DNA of 64,000 nt. Origin: CAYSCS01 sp964429695 (GTDB lineage: Bacteria > Acidobacteriota > Aminicenantia > Aminicenantales > Aminicenantaceae). The notes under the pieces were generated by a model, which was not told where the DNA came from, made no database searches, and saw only the letters and a list, made by a program, of their open reading frames with translations. Every line of letters begins with the position of its first letter. The first letter of the stretch is position 1. The stretch lies in NCBI GenBank assembly GCA_964429695.1, contig CAYSCS010000063.1:1-64000 (forward strand). Reading direction: 5' to 3'. Shown one piece after another: positions 54,897-64,000 of this stretch. Made by a program: the position numbers and the translations under genes.

Positions 54897-57800
54897 GTGA
54901 ATTCCAAGTTTAAATTTAAGTTAATCATCTTAATTCTGCTCTTTATTTTTTTCTTTGGACTCTGTCTAAAATTAGGAAATGCCCAGTATTTCGGGCGCAA
55001 CAAGGTTCAGTACGAGCGTTTTGATTTTAAAGTAATCAGAACCGAGCATTTTGACCTCTATTTCTACCCCGAAGCACAACAAGCTGCTGAATTTGCAGCC
55101 AGAGCAGCAGAGCGCTGGTATGCCCGTCTCTCAAGAATTTTAAACCATGAACTGAGAGGAAGACAGCCTTTAATCCTCTATGCCAGCTCCCCCCATTTCC
55201 AGCAGACAACCGCCATACCCGGGGTGATTGGCGAGGGGACAGGGGGTGTGACGGAGTTATTCAAGAGGCGCATAGTGCTCCCTGTTGGCTCCTGTTTGCA
55301 AGATACAGACCGTGTCATCGGACATGAGCTAGTACATGCCTTTCAGTTTGACATAACTTCGCAAGCCCATCCCCGCTATGCCACTGCCGCACCCACTGCA
55401 CTCAGACTTCCGCTCTGGTTTATAGAAGGGCTTGCCGAATACCTCTCCATAGGCTCGGTTGATCCGAATACTGCCATGTGGATGAGGGATGCCACAGAAA
55501 GAAAGAGGCTCCCCCAGATAAAAAAGCTGACAGACCCCCAATATTTTCCTTACCGATATGGCCAGGCCTTATGGGCATACATTACCGGAAGATGGGGCGA
55601 TGAGATGGTAGCCAAAATCATGAAAGGCGTGGGTCGCGTCGGAGACCATGAGGCAGTTATCCAGAGATTGGTGGGCTTATCGCTTGACGACCTTTCTAAA
55701 GATTGGCATGAATCGATGGAAAAGGTCTATAAGCCCCTTTCCGAGAAGACAGAGATGAGGGCAAAGGGAAGCCGTGTGCTTTTTGAAGGGACAGATGAAA
55801 ATAGATTAAACCTCTCGCCTTCCTTGAGTCCTGATGGAAAGCGGATCGTTTTTCTCTCTTCTCGTGACCTCTTCTCCATAGATATGTACCTCGCCGATGC
55901 AGAAACGGGTAAAATAATTCGGAAGCTGGTGAAAACGGCTGTCGACCCCCATTTCGAAAGCCTTCAGTTTATAAAATCTTCAGGTGTCTGGGATAAAGAG
56001 GGAAAGAGGTTTCTGTTTGCTGCGATAACAAAGGGAAAACCGGCTTTGGTCATCGTCGATATCGAAAAGGGAAAGATTGAGAAAGAAATTATTTTTCCCC
56101 AACTTGGAGAGATTCTGAATCCTACCTGGTCTCCTGAGGGAAGGTTTGTTGCCTTTTCGGCTCTCTCGGGTGGGTTTTCCGATATTTTTATTTATGATTT
56201 GGAAAAGAATGAGACGAGGAGAATGACCGATGACCCCTTTTCAGACCTCTACCCTGCATGGTCCCCGGATGGGAAATCGATAGCCTTTGTCACTGACCGC
56301 TTCTCCACAGAGCTTTCAATTCTAAGCGTCGGGGAGTTAGAGCTTGCTCTCCTCGAACCTGAGACAGGTAAGATTCAGAGAGTAGAAGCCTTTTCCCGAG
56401 CTAAAAACATCAATCCTCAATGGTCTCTGGATTCGAAGAGCCTTTATTTCATTTCAGACCAGAATGGAATTCCAAACATCTACCGTAAGGACCTCGAAAA
56501 CGGAAGGGTCTACCAGATTACAAACCTCTTCACTGGGGTGAGCGGGATAACGAGTGAAAGCCCTGCTATCTCCATCGCTCAGGAAAGCGGTCGACTTGCC
56601 TATTGCGTCTACGAGAACGATAGGTACAGCATCTATTCCCTGGACCCGATTCAAGGTAGATTTGAAGAGCGGGAACCAATCATCAAGCTTGCAGAGGCTT
56701 TCCCTGCGGTTCTTCCTCCTCGAGAAAAGCCTGAGGGGGAGCTAATCGGGCTCTTGAAGAATCCTCTTTTTGGGCTTCCTAAGGAGAGTGCCCATAAGGC
56801 TGAAGATTATAAACCGAAACTTGCCCTGGACTATGTGAGTCAACCACAGTTAGCAGTTGGTGCCGATAGATACGGAACCTATGCCGGAGGAGGGGTTGCT
56901 CTCTTCTTCAGCGACATGCTAGGCTATCACACGCTCGTTTCGATGTTTCAGCTCACTAGCCGTCTTGAGGACTCAGCCGGCTTGGTTGGCTATCAGAATA
57001 GCCGCCTTCGCCTCAACTGGGGAGGAGTGGTGGAGCGAATTCCGTACGTCACGGGTGCCTTCAGGCAGAGCTACGGTGAAGTCCTAGGAATCCCTGCCTA
57101 CATCGAGGAAGAGTACATCTACAGGCAAATAAACTACCAGGTAGGTGGATTTGCTGCCTATCCTTTTTCCCAGGTTCAGCGCTTTGAGCTCTCAGCAGGA
57201 TACAGGTTCATAGATTTCGATAGAGACGTGTGGACAAGAGCTTACTCGCTCATAGATGGGAGAGAGATCATCCGCGAAAAAATTGAGCTTCCGGCTCCTC
57301 CAGGACTTCATTTCGCATACGCGGCTGCTGCCCTTGTCTATGACAGTTCCTTTTTCGGTGCTGCAAGCCCTATCCTCGGACAGGCTTACAGGCTTGAGGT
57401 TTCGCCCTTTCTGGGAACGATCAATTTTTATACAATTCTTGCTGATTACAGACGCTATTTGATGCCTAAGAGACCCTTCACCCTTGCTTTCCGTATTCTT
57501 CATTATGGACGTTACGGCTCAGGTGGAGAGGATAGCCGCCTTTATCCCCTCTATCTCGGATATGAATCCCTGGTGCGAGGCTATAACACAGGTTCATTTG
57601 AAATGGAAGAATTTTCAGGAGAGGAGAGTTTTGATTTCTATCGGCTTCTGGGAAGCAAGATGCTCATCACCAATATTGAGCTTCGTTTCCCTCTTTTCCA
57701 GATACTCGGAGTGGGCAAGGGCTACTATGGAGTTTTCCCCCTTGAATTCCTGACATTTTTTGATGCTGGGCTGGCGTGGGATAGTGAACACGAACCATCT

Positions 57801-57956
57801 TTGTTTGGAGGGGAAAGAGAGCCGGTTAAGAGCGCAGGGGTTGGCTTGCGAACTAATCTTTTCGGATACCTGGTAATTGGAGTGAATTTTGTCAAACCCT
57901 TCGATAGACCGAAGAAAGGATGGTATTTTCAGTTCACCATAACACCTGGTTTTTAA
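54897..57956 (+). CDS. Outer-membrane HExxH protease / TolB-like propeller / BamA-like barrel fusion
   Basis: A 1019-residue three-part protein. A signal peptide (1-29) is followed by a gluzincin-like peptidase domain (about 40-285) with HELVH at 143-147 and the third ligand in WFIEGLAEYLS (E177). About residues 290-600 are TolB/PD40 propeller blades (SPDGKRIVFLSSRD, SPEGRFVAFSALSGG, SPDGKSIAFVTDR). From about 640 to the end is a barrel of the bacterial surface antigen (BamA/TamA) type, ending in ITPGF. It would place a metalloprotease at the outer membrane. The start is GTG with AAGGAG upstream, behind a sigma-54 promoter. Confidence 0.85.
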   Translation: MNSKFKFKLIILILLFIFFFGLCLKLGNAQYFGRNKVQYERFDFKVIRTEHFDLYFYPEAQQAAEFAARAAERWYARLSRILNHELRGRQPLILYASSPHFQQTTAIPGVIGEGTGGVTELFKRRIVLPVGSCLQDTDRVIGHELVHAFQFDITSQAHPRYATAAPTALRLPLWFIEGLAEYLSIGSVDPNTAMWMRDATERKRLPQIKKLTDPQYFPYRYGQALWAYITGRWGDEMVAKIMKGVGRVGDHEAVIQRLVGLSLDDLSKDWHESMEKVYKPLSEKTEMRAKGSRVLFEGTDENRLNLSPSLSPDGKRIVFLSSRDLFSIDMYLADAETGKIIRKLVKTAVDPHFESLQFIKSSGVWDKEGKRFLFAAITKGKPALVIVDIEKGKIEKEIIFPQLGEILNPTWSPEGRFVAFSALSGGFSDIFIYDLEKNETRRMTDDPFSDLYPAWSPDGKSIAFVTDRFSTELSILSVGELELALLEPETGKIQRVEAFSRAKNINPQWSLDSKSLYFISDQNGIPNIYRKDLENGRVYQITNLFTGVSGITSESPAISIAQESGRLAYCVYENDRYSIYSLDPIQGRFEEREPIIKLAEAFPAVLPPREKPEGELIGLLKNPLFGLPKESAHKAEDYKPKLALDYVSQPQLAVGADRYGTYAGGGVALFFSDMLGYHTLVSMFQLTSRLEDSAGLVGYQNSRLRLNWGGVVERIPYVTGAFRQSYGEVLGIPAYIEEEYIYRQINYQVGGFAAYPFSQVQRFELSAGYRFIDFDRDVWTRAYSLIDGREIIREKIELPAPPGLHFAYAAAALVYDSSFFGAASPILGQAYRLEVSPFLGTINFYTILADYRRYLMPKRPFTLAFRILHYGRYGSGGEDSRLYPLYLGYESLVRGYNTGSFEMEEFSGEESFDFYRLLGSKMLITNIELRFPLFQILGVGKGYYGVFPLEFLTFFDAGLAWDSEHEPSLFGGEREPVKSAGVGLRTNLFGYLVIGVNFVKPFDRPKKGWYFQFTITPGF

Positions 57957-58122
57957 TCGAGGATATTCTGGAGAATAAATTTCCTTCCCTGAAATCTTAA
58001 GAATTATTGACAGAGGGCGTTTTCCTCTGCTATAGCTAAAAACTAATTTCCTTGAGTAAGCGAAAGTGCTATCGTCAAGATTTGGGTAATTATCTTGGCT
58101 CCAACAGGAGCGCTGGAGGAAA

Positions 58123-58899
58123 ATGATGATTGAGCTTGCCATAATTTCCGGCACAGGCTTCTATGACCTTCCCGGTCTTGAATCAGTGGAAGAGTTAAGA
58201 GTAGACACAAAATTCGGGGATGCCCGAGTTTCGATTGGTGAAATGAAGGGAAAGAAGATAGGGCATATCGCCCGTCACGGGAGAAAGCATATAATTTTAC
58301 CCAATCTGATAAATTACAGGGCAAATCTTCAAGCCCTGAAAAATATGGGAGCCAAGGCTCTGCTTTTGACCACAGTCTGTGGTGTTCTAAAACCTGAGAT
58401 TCCACTCTGCAGGTTAGTAGTGTTCGATGATATTTATTTTCCAGAAAACAGACTTCCTGGAGGAGAGGCCTGCACCATTTATGATGAGATTGGAGAGAAG
58501 GCGAGGGGACATTACATTTTTCAAAAGCCTTTTTCAGATGAATTGAGAAGGCAGATGATTGAAGCAGCCGATGACCCCATCACCCAGGCTACTTATGCTT
58601 ATGTCACAGGTCCACGCTTCAATTCTCAGGCAGAAATAAGAATGCTCTCAACCTACGCCTCTTTTGTCAGTCAGACCGCTGGGCCTGAAGTTATCCTCGC
58701 TGGAGAGCTTGAAATCCCCTGTGTGCTAATCGGTTTTGGCGTTGATTATGCCAATGGAGTTCAAGAGACTCCCACTCCCATTTCGATTTTGAGAGAAAAC
58801 TTGAAGAAAAGTAAGACTGTATTTTCAAGAGTCATCACAAAATTCGTCGAAAATTTCAGGGAACCAGGTTATGACGGGTTTGTCTACAGGTTCGAATGA
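58123..58899 (+). CDS. MTAP-type purine nucleoside phosphorylase
   Basis: A 258-residue enzyme of the methylthioadenosine phosphorylase group: IISGTGFYDLPGL (phosphate loop), HGRKHIILPNLINYRANLQA, TTVCGVLKPEIP and GPRFNSQAEIRMLSTY. It cleaves 5'-methylthioadenosine or purine nucleosides with phosphate, giving a ribose-1-phosphate. The substrate segment reads SQTAGPEV where MTAPs often have NMTTVPE, so specificity is open. The second of two adjacent ATGs (58126) is better spaced from GGAGG. It heads a set of pentose-phosphate genes. Confidence 0.88.
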   Translation: MMIELAIISGTGFYDLPGLESVEELRVDTKFGDARVSIGEMKGKKIGHIARHGRKHIILPNLINYRANLQALKNMGAKALLLTTVCGVLKPEIPLCRLVVFDDIYFPENRLPGGEACTIYDEIGEKARGHYIFQKPFSDELRRQMIEAADDPITQATYAYVTGPRFNSQAEIRMLSTYASFVSQTAGPEVILAGELEIPCVLIGFGVDYANGVQETPTPISILRENLKKSKTVFSRVITKFVENFREPGYDGFVYRFE

Positions 58900-59010
58900 G
58901 AGCGCAGGAAAAGTTTGAGAAGTTTTCGCTTTGAGGGAGATATAGATGAAGATTGAGGAAAAGTCTACTCATATCGGGAGTAAAGATTCAATAAGCCAAG
59001 GGAGCAAGAG

Positions 59011-59463
59011 ATGAGAGTCATTATTGCCTCTGACCATGCGGGTTTCAGGGTAAAGGAAAGGATAAAGAAATACTTAAAAAGGAAGAAGGTCGATTTCGAA
59101 GACCTGGGTGTTGAGTCTCAAGCTTCAGTGGATTATCCTGATTACGCCTTTAGAGTCGCTGAAAGAGTCGCAGAAAACCCTGAGCTCAAGGGCATTCTAA
59201 TTTGCGGCACAGGGACAGGGATGGTGATGGCTGCCAATAAAGTCAGAGGAATAAGAGCGGTTACTGCCTATGACGCCTATTCTGCAAAAATGTCCCGCAG
59301 AGACAATGACGCCAATGTGCTGGGATTGAGAGCCAGGCATTTTCCTTTTGAAAAGATAAAGAAAATAGTCTCAATCTGGTTGAGCACCCCCTTCAGCGGG
59401 GAAGAAAGACACTTGAGGCGCCTCATGAAAATAGCTGCTTATGAAAACGAAAAGATGAGATGA
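59011..59463 (+). CDS. rpiB: Ribose-5-phosphate isomerase B
   Basis: A 150-residue isomerase interconverting ribose-5-phosphate and ribulose-5-phosphate. It has IIASDHAGF, the catalytic Cys C65 in ILICGTGTGM, AANKVRGIRAV and SRRDNDANVL. A GGAGCAAGAG site precedes the ATG. Its stop overlaps the start of the rpe-like gene (ATGA), indicating coupled translation. Confidence 0.94.
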   Translation: MRVIIASDHAGFRVKERIKKYLKRKKVDFEDLGVESQASVDYPDYAFRVAERVAENPELKGILICGTGTGMVMAANKVRGIRAVTAYDAYSAKMSRRDNDANVLGLRARHFPFEKIKKIVSIWLSTPFSGEERHLRRLMKIAAYENEKMR

Positions 59464-60095
59464 AGAAGATTATCATTCCTTCCATAATCGCTAAATCCCA
59501 GGGAGAGTTGGATGAGATACTTTTCAAGATAGCAGGGAATGCCACTTTGCTCCAACTCGACATAATGGATGGAAGGTTTGTCCCCAATCATTCTCTCGAC
59601 TTTGATTTCAAACTCCCTGAGAGGGAGTATTGTTTTGAAGCCCATCTCATGATTCAGAAACCAGAAGAGTGGATTGAGAAAGAGCATGAGGCAATCGAGG
59701 TGATTATTCCTCATTTTGAGGCTTTGCGAAGCCCGGAGAAAATCATTCAGAAGGCAAAAGAAAGAAAAAAAAAGATAGGTTTTGCCCTTAACCCTGAGAC
59801 TGAACTCGAGGGTATCGAGCATTATCTTCAAGCTCTTGACCAGGTTTTAGTGATGACGGTTAAGCCGGGTTTTTATGGGAGTCCATTCTTACCCGAGACT
59901 CTGGAAAAGGTGAGAAAATTGAGGATGCTAAGACCTGAACTGGAGATAGAGGTAGATGGAGGAATAAACCCGAGGACAATTGCCCTGGCTGAGGAGGCAG
60001 GCGCAAATAAATTCGTTTGCGGTTCTTTTCTCATTCAATCTGAAAATTTGAAGGAAAGGATGGCTCTCTTAAAGAAGATAATCAGGCAGGATTAG
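59460..60095 (+). CDS. Ribulose-phosphate 3-epimerase-like protein, altered metal site
   Basis: A 211-residue TIM barrel of the Rpe family. D34 in LDIMDGRFVPN, H62 in EAHLMI and the Asp in EVDGGINP correspond to three of the four metal ligands, but the first His (HxDxMD in standard Rpe) is Gln here (Q32), and MSVNPGFGG reads MTVKPGFYG. It is translationally coupled to rpiB, so an epimerase role in the pentose phosphate pathway is likely, though activity or specificity may differ. Confidence 0.8.
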   Translation: MKKIIIPSIIAKSQGELDEILFKIAGNATLLQLDIMDGRFVPNHSLDFDFKLPEREYCFEAHLMIQKPEEWIEKEHEAIEVIIPHFEALRSPEKIIQKAKERKKKIGFALNPETELEGIEHYLQALDQVLVMTVKPGFYGSPFLPETLEKVRKLRMLRPELEIEVDGGINPRTIALAEEAGANKFVCGSFLIQSENLKERMALLKKIIRQD

Positions 60096-60191
60096 GGGTC
60101 TTCTTGCCCAACTTTAAGCTAAGAAGGAAAATGGTGCCGTTTCAATTTAAGAAGTAGGATAGCTAATGAGAGTCTAAGGAAAGTTCTCGAG

Positions 60192-62936
60192 ATGAAAGTT
60201 AATCCCCTGAAAAAGTCAAGGAAAAAGTGGCAATCTTTATGGCTCAATTACCTGAGACGGAGCCTCTTTGAAGGGGGAAGGCTTAGAGATTTGATTGAGG
60301 AGGGGGTTTCAGGAATCATGGGAAATTTTTCCCTGATGAGAAGGGTCATTGCTCAAAGCTATGATTATGAAGAGGATTTAAAGCACTTCTTGAGCTTCGA
60401 ACCACGCTCCTCTTCCCAAGCTCTCTATGAGAAGCTTTCTCTTGAGGATGTAAGGCTCGCAGCGGATTTTTTCTTCAGAATCTATGAAGAAAGCGAAGGG
60501 GAGGATGGTTTTGTAGGCGTTGATTTAGACCCGCATGTTTACCAAGAGGAAGGAAGAGGCATCGAGGAAGCAAGGCGCATCCTAAGAGAGATAAATCGTC
60601 CGAATGTAATGATAAAAATTCCCGCCACCAGAGAAGGCCTCTCTCTTTTTGAGAGCCTGATTTCAGAAGGAATAAGTGTCAATGTGACGCATATCTTTTC
60701 GCTTGCGCATTACGAAGAGGTGGCTAAAGCCTATTTGAGAGGAATAGAAAAGTGTCAAAGAGCTGAAAGAGTTATTTCCCTTGCCTCTTTTTCCTTGATT
60801 AGTCTCGAGAGTAGAGTTGATGAGGAACTCAAAATTATTAAGAAAGAAGAAGCCCTGGCACTAAGGGGGAAAGTTGCTTTTGCCCTAGCAAAATTAATCC
60901 TCAAAAAAGAAAAAGAAATTGTTGAGGGAGGAGAATGGAGGAAGGCTAGGGAGAGGGGGGCAAGAGCCCTGAGAATAATGTGGGTTGAGGCGATGAGGAA
61001 GGATGCTTCTTATCCTGAGCTCTATTATTTTGAGAGGCTAATTGACAGAGAAACAGGATTTATTCTTTCGCCATCTGCTCTTGAAGCTTTTCGGAAAGTG
61101 GGAAAAAGAAAAGTTTCTCTTGAAAAAGAGATGGGGGGGGAAGAGGCACTCATAGAAAAGCTTGGTTCTCTGGGAATAAATCTTCAGCAGATAGGGGAGG
61201 AGCTGCAGAAGAAAGAGCTTGAATCATTGAGACACTCCTTTGATTTATTACTCATCGCTCTTGAGGAAAAGATGCATTCGGGAGATAGATTGAAGAGGCT
61301 GGAATTTGCACTCAGCAATTACCAATTAAAGACAGAGGAGAGGGTGAGTGAGTGGAAGATGAAAGGTATTTCTCCTCGCCTGTGGAGAAAGGACCTCACT
61401 CTTTGGGTTAGAAAGCGAGTCTCTGAGGCTGAGGGCCGTTTGGGATGGCTTGGGCTTCCTCAAGAAATGGAGGGAAAACTTGAGAGATTAGAGGAATTTT
61501 CTTCCAGAGTCAGGGAGAGAGGAATTAAGGGGGTGATTGTCTTGGGGATGGGGGGGGCGAGTCTTGCTCCCGAAGTCTTCTCTAAGGTATTCGGAAAGGC
61601 AGAAGGTTACCCAGAACTTCTTATCTTTGATAGCACCCATCCTCAGGCGGTTCTCTCTCTTGAAAAGAATCTGGATCTCTCACAGACATTGTTTATCATC
61701 TCGAGTAAATCTGGAACTACCCTGGAGACTCTTTCCCTTTTCCGTTATTTCTGGGAGAAGGCAAGGCTTAAGATTCCTGAGCCAGGAAGAAACTTTGTAG
61801 CCATCACAGACAAAGGGACTCCACTCCATAAGCTTGCAGAGGAGAGAAAATTCTGGGAGGTCTTTAATCCGAGGAAAGATGTAGGTGGTCGCTACTCAGC
61901 TTTTTCAGAATTTGGACTCCTTCCCGCTGCTTGCTCTGGAGTCGAGGTTAGGAAATTGGTCGAAAATGGTTTAATTGCCGCCGAAAGCTCGGCCTTCTGT
62001 GTCCCTGAAGATAAATCAACCGCTTTTTTCCTCGCTGCTTCACTAGCGGAGATAGCGAGTGAGCGGGATAAGTTGACTTTCTTGGCTTCTTCTTCACTGC
62101 GGAGTTTCCCTAACTGGCTCGAACAGCTCATTGCAGAAAGCACAGGAAAGGAGGGAAAGGGAATCATTCCTGTGGTGGATGAACCTGAGGTTTCTTGTGC
62201 AGAATATGGAAAGGATAGGTTTTTTGTGTTTTTTGTGCTTGAGGAAGAGGGGAAAGAAGAGACCGTGAAGAAACTGAGGGAGATGGAAAGCCTTCATCAT
62301 CCCTGGATTTTGCTTAAACTCAAGAATAAATATGAGCTGGGAGGGGAAATTTTCTCTTGGGAAATTGCTGTAGCCCTTGCCTGTAGCGCCCTCGGTGTAA
62401 ATCCCTTCGATCAACCCGATGTGGAACTTACCAAAGAGTATACTCAAAGAATGATGGACTGGGAAAAGAGGGAGGGTAAAGGTGAGGAGAGGATTCTCGA
62501 ATTTTCAATCGATGAACCAGAGAAGCTTTCCCAGGCTCTTCGGAGATGGCTTGGGGAAATTGAGGAAGGGGATTATCTCAGCCTCCACGCCTATCTCCCT
62601 CCTTCACCTTTGAACGAAAGGTTTCTTCAATCCTTGCGCCTAAAACTTCTCAAAAAGAGCGGGCTGGCAACGACCCTCGGTTTTGGACCCAGGTTTCTTC
62701 ACTCCACAGGGCAGCTCCACAAGGGAGGCCCAAATAAGGGGCTCTTCCTTCAGATTGTGGATGAGCCTGAAGAGGAGGTGAAGATACCCGAAACAGATTA
62801 TTCCTTCAGGAAACTGATCAAAGCCCAGGCAAAGGGTGACTACCAGGCACTTAAGAAGAGAGGAAGGAAAGTGTTTCGAGTTAACCTCAAGCAGGATGTG
62901 TTTGAAGGGCTTAAGACCCTTGAGAGTATTCTCTAA
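60192..62936 (+). CDS. Bifunctional transaldolase / glucose-6-phosphate isomerase fusion
   Basis: A 914-residue fusion. Residues about 12-365 are transaldolase: the Schiff-base Lys is K142 in VMIKIPAT, followed by ISVNVTHIFS and ASFSLISLESRVD. From about 375 onward is phosphoglucose isomerase: VIVLGMGGASLAPEVF, SSKSGTTLETLSLF, SAFSEFGLLPAA and AESTGKEGKGI. The usual transaldolase GVTSNPTIF reads GVSGIMGNFSLM, and the catalytic Glu position is Asp (D111). Fused Tal-Pgi enzymes exist in several phyla. It links pentose phosphates to fructose- and glucose-6-phosphate. Confidence 0.9.
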   Translation: MKVNPLKKSRKKWQSLWLNYLRRSLFEGGRLRDLIEEGVSGIMGNFSLMRRVIAQSYDYEEDLKHFLSFEPRSSSQALYEKLSLEDVRLAADFFFRIYEESEGEDGFVGVDLDPHVYQEEGRGIEEARRILREINRPNVMIKIPATREGLSLFESLISEGISVNVTHIFSLAHYEEVAKAYLRGIEKCQRAERVISLASFSLISLESRVDEELKIIKKEEALALRGKVAFALAKLILKKEKEIVEGGEWRKARERGARALRIMWVEAMRKDASYPELYYFERLIDRETGFILSPSALEAFRKVGKRKVSLEKEMGGEEALIEKLGSLGINLQQIGEELQKKELESLRHSFDLLLIALEEKMHSGDRLKRLEFALSNYQLKTEERVSEWKMKGISPRLWRKDLTLWVRKRVSEAEGRLGWLGLPQEMEGKLERLEEFSSRVRERGIKGVIVLGMGGASLAPEVFSKVFGKAEGYPELLIFDSTHPQAVLSLEKNLDLSQTLFIISSKSGTTLETLSLFRYFWEKARLKIPEPGRNFVAITDKGTPLHKLAEERKFWEVFNPRKDVGGRYSAFSEFGLLPAACSGVEVRKLVENGLIAAESSAFCVPEDKSTAFFLAASLAEIASERDKLTFLASSSLRSFPNWLEQLIAESTGKEGKGIIPVVDEPEVSCAEYGKDRFFVFFVLEEEGKEETVKKLREMESLHHPWILLKLKNKYELGGEIFSWEIAVALACSALGVNPFDQPDVELTKEYTQRMMDWEKREGKGEERILEFSIDEPEKLSQALRRWLGEIEEGDYLSLHAYLPPSPLNERFLQSLRLKLLKKSGLATTLGFGPRFLHSTGQLHKGGPNKGLFLQIVDEPEEEVKIPETDYSFRKLIKAQAKGDYQALKKRGRKVFRVNLKQDVFEGLKTLESIL

Positions 62937-63121
62937 ATTGAAAAATTTCTTAATTTCAATATCTGTAAATCAGCTCTCGGGTTTAGAATAGTCTAGAATA
63001 AGAAGATGTTGGCCTAGGGGTAATCTTTTTCCCTAGAATAGTTTTAAAATATCCCCTCCTTCATGATTTTTTCAATCGAAACTTTTCGTTTTAAGAAGAG
63101 CAGAAGATAAATTTTTAAAGA

Positions 63122-64000
63122 CTATTTTCCCCTTGCTTCATCCAGAATTTTTCTTATTGAATCCATGCTTATTCTTGTGGCGAGATGTTGGTACTCGTTT
63201 AGCTCATGGTCCTCAAGTATCTTGTCAATGGAATTCCAGTGGTAGGGCTCTTCTTTGAGAAGATTCTCAACCTTTTGCGTGTAAGAAGGGAGGATAGGTT
63301 TAAGATAGATTGAAATGAGACGGAAGACGTTGATTGTTGCTCCAAGCACCGCAATTGCTTTTTGCGGTTCTTCTTTTGCTATTTTCCACGGTTCCCTCTC
63401 ATCTATGTATTTATTGGCCTCTTCTGCTATTTTTCTCACCTCGGTGACCACCCTTGAGAAATAGCGGCCTTCATACAGGGAGGCAACCTTTTCTGCCTTC
63501 TCCTGAACCTTTCTTATCTGTTCATAACCATCATTGTCTATTCTTCCGATGCCAGGTTGAATTTTCCGTAGCATCTGGACGCTCCTTGAGGCGAGGTTGG
63601 TTATTTTCCCGATAAGTTCCGCATTCACGCGCAGGATAAAATCTTCGAAATTTAGGTCTACGTCTTCGATGGAAGGAGTCATCTTGCTTGCATAGTAATA
63701 GCGAAGATAGGATGGCTCGAGGAAATTTAGGTAGGTGCGGGCTTTGATGAATGTTCCCTTCGACTTACTCATTTTTTCGTTGTTTATGGTGAGGAAGCCA
63801 TGGACGAAGACTTCGTCAGGAGTTTTGTAGCCCGCATTCTTGAGCATTGCTGGCCAGAAGAGAATATGGAAATAGATGATGTCTTTCCCTATGAAATGAT
63901 AGAGCTCAGAATCTTCGTTCTTCCAGAATTCCCTGTAATCTCTGGCATTTCTTTGACACCAGTTCTTGGTGGAGGCTATATAACCTATAGGTGCGTCAAC
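63122..64000 (-). CDS. metG: Methionyl-tRNA synthetase, C-terminal part (cut by window edge)
   Basis: 293 residues of MetRS are visible, running off the right edge. They include VDAPIGYIAST, YHFIGKDIIYFHILFWPAML, VHGFLTINNEKMSKSKGTF (the KMSKS ATP-binding loop) and the anticodon-binding helical domain with FEDFILRVNAELIGKITNLA. The protein ends shortly after this domain (ILDEARGK), so it lacks the C-terminal Trbp111-like tRNA-binding extension found in many bacteria. It charges tRNA with methionine. Confidence 0.95.
   Translation of the reverse strand, partial: VDAPIGYIASTKNWCQRNARDYREFWKNEDSELYHFIGKDIIYFHILFWPAMLKNAGYKTPDEVFVHGFLTINNEKMSKSKGTFIKARTYLNFLEPSYLRYYYASKMTPSIEDVDLNFEDFILRVNAELIGKITNLASRSVQMLRKIQPGIGRIDNDGYEQIRKVQEKAEKVASLYEGRYFSRVVTEVRKIAEEANKYIDEREPWKIAKEEPQKAIAVLGATINVFRLISIYLKPILPSYTQKVENLLKEEPYHWNSIDKILEDHELNEYQHLATRISMDSIRKILDEARGK

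Noticed and set aside
1..64000. CRISPR array, rRNA genes, prophage or a defence island
   Set aside because: No regularly spaced repeats, rRNA segments, phage structural genes or known defence genes were recognised on reading both strands.

Overview
The window most resembles a fragment of an uncultured, anaerobic, diderm, peptide-degrading bacterium of the Acidobacteria/Aminicenantes kind; this is inferred from gene content, not from a marker tree. The evidence is TonB-dependent receptors with an N-terminal carboxypeptidase-regulatory-like domain, tandem GWxTD proteins, Asp-box propeller proteins, secreted amidohydrolases and an M28 peptidase, and a class III (oxygen-sensitive) ribonucleotide reductase. 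A partial tRNA-Gly(CCC) lies at the left edge and a partial metG at the right edge.

The window has two parts. Block A (about 0.5-21.9 kb) is visibly richer in G+C, and every intact gene is on the minus strand. Left to right it holds an amidohydrolase pair (one member lacking its metal ligands), a TonB-dependent receptor behind a consensus sigma-54 promoter, a cluster of two TPR-bearing alkaline-phosphatase-superfamily proteins and an Asp-box propeller protein, a decayed zone (IS110-type transposase, a uroporphyrinogen-decarboxylase-like fragment, a truncated secreted protein), and an operon of a TPR protein, two GWxTD proteins and a lipoprotein. Two related inverted-repeat elements (145-496 and 21905-22128) bracket block A in direct orientation. 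That is compatible with an acquired segment or with an assembly join.

Block B (about 22-64 kb) is AT-richer and mostly plus-strand. It holds a FadL-type porin, a sigma-54-preceded FecR/DUF6600 surface protein, an MFS carrier, a dNTP-synthesis operon (nrdD, glutaredoxin, nrdG, dut), an M28 peptidase, DUF1846 and esterase genes, TrmJ-like, OsmC and SppA, a degenerate HD-domain membrane protein, DUF429, a further amidohydrolase, a VTT/lipid-kinase fusion next to a radical SAM gene, a second TonB receptor, an IS200/IS605 remnant, and a three-part outer-membrane protein (HExxH protease, TolB-like propeller, BamA-like barrel) behind a third sigma-54 promoter. It ends with a carbon-salvage run: nucleoside phosphorylase, rpiB, an rpe-like gene and a transaldolase/phosphoglucose isomerase fusion.

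Together the genes describe a cell that degrades and imports peptides or glycans through an elaborate outer membrane, recycles nucleosides into the pentose phosphate pathway, and makes deoxynucleotides anaerobically. The features most worth follow-up are the three near-perfect sigma-54 promoters in front of envelope genes, the protease-propeller-barrel protein, the VTT-lipid kinase fusion, the GWxTD operon and the inverted-repeat elements that bracket block A.
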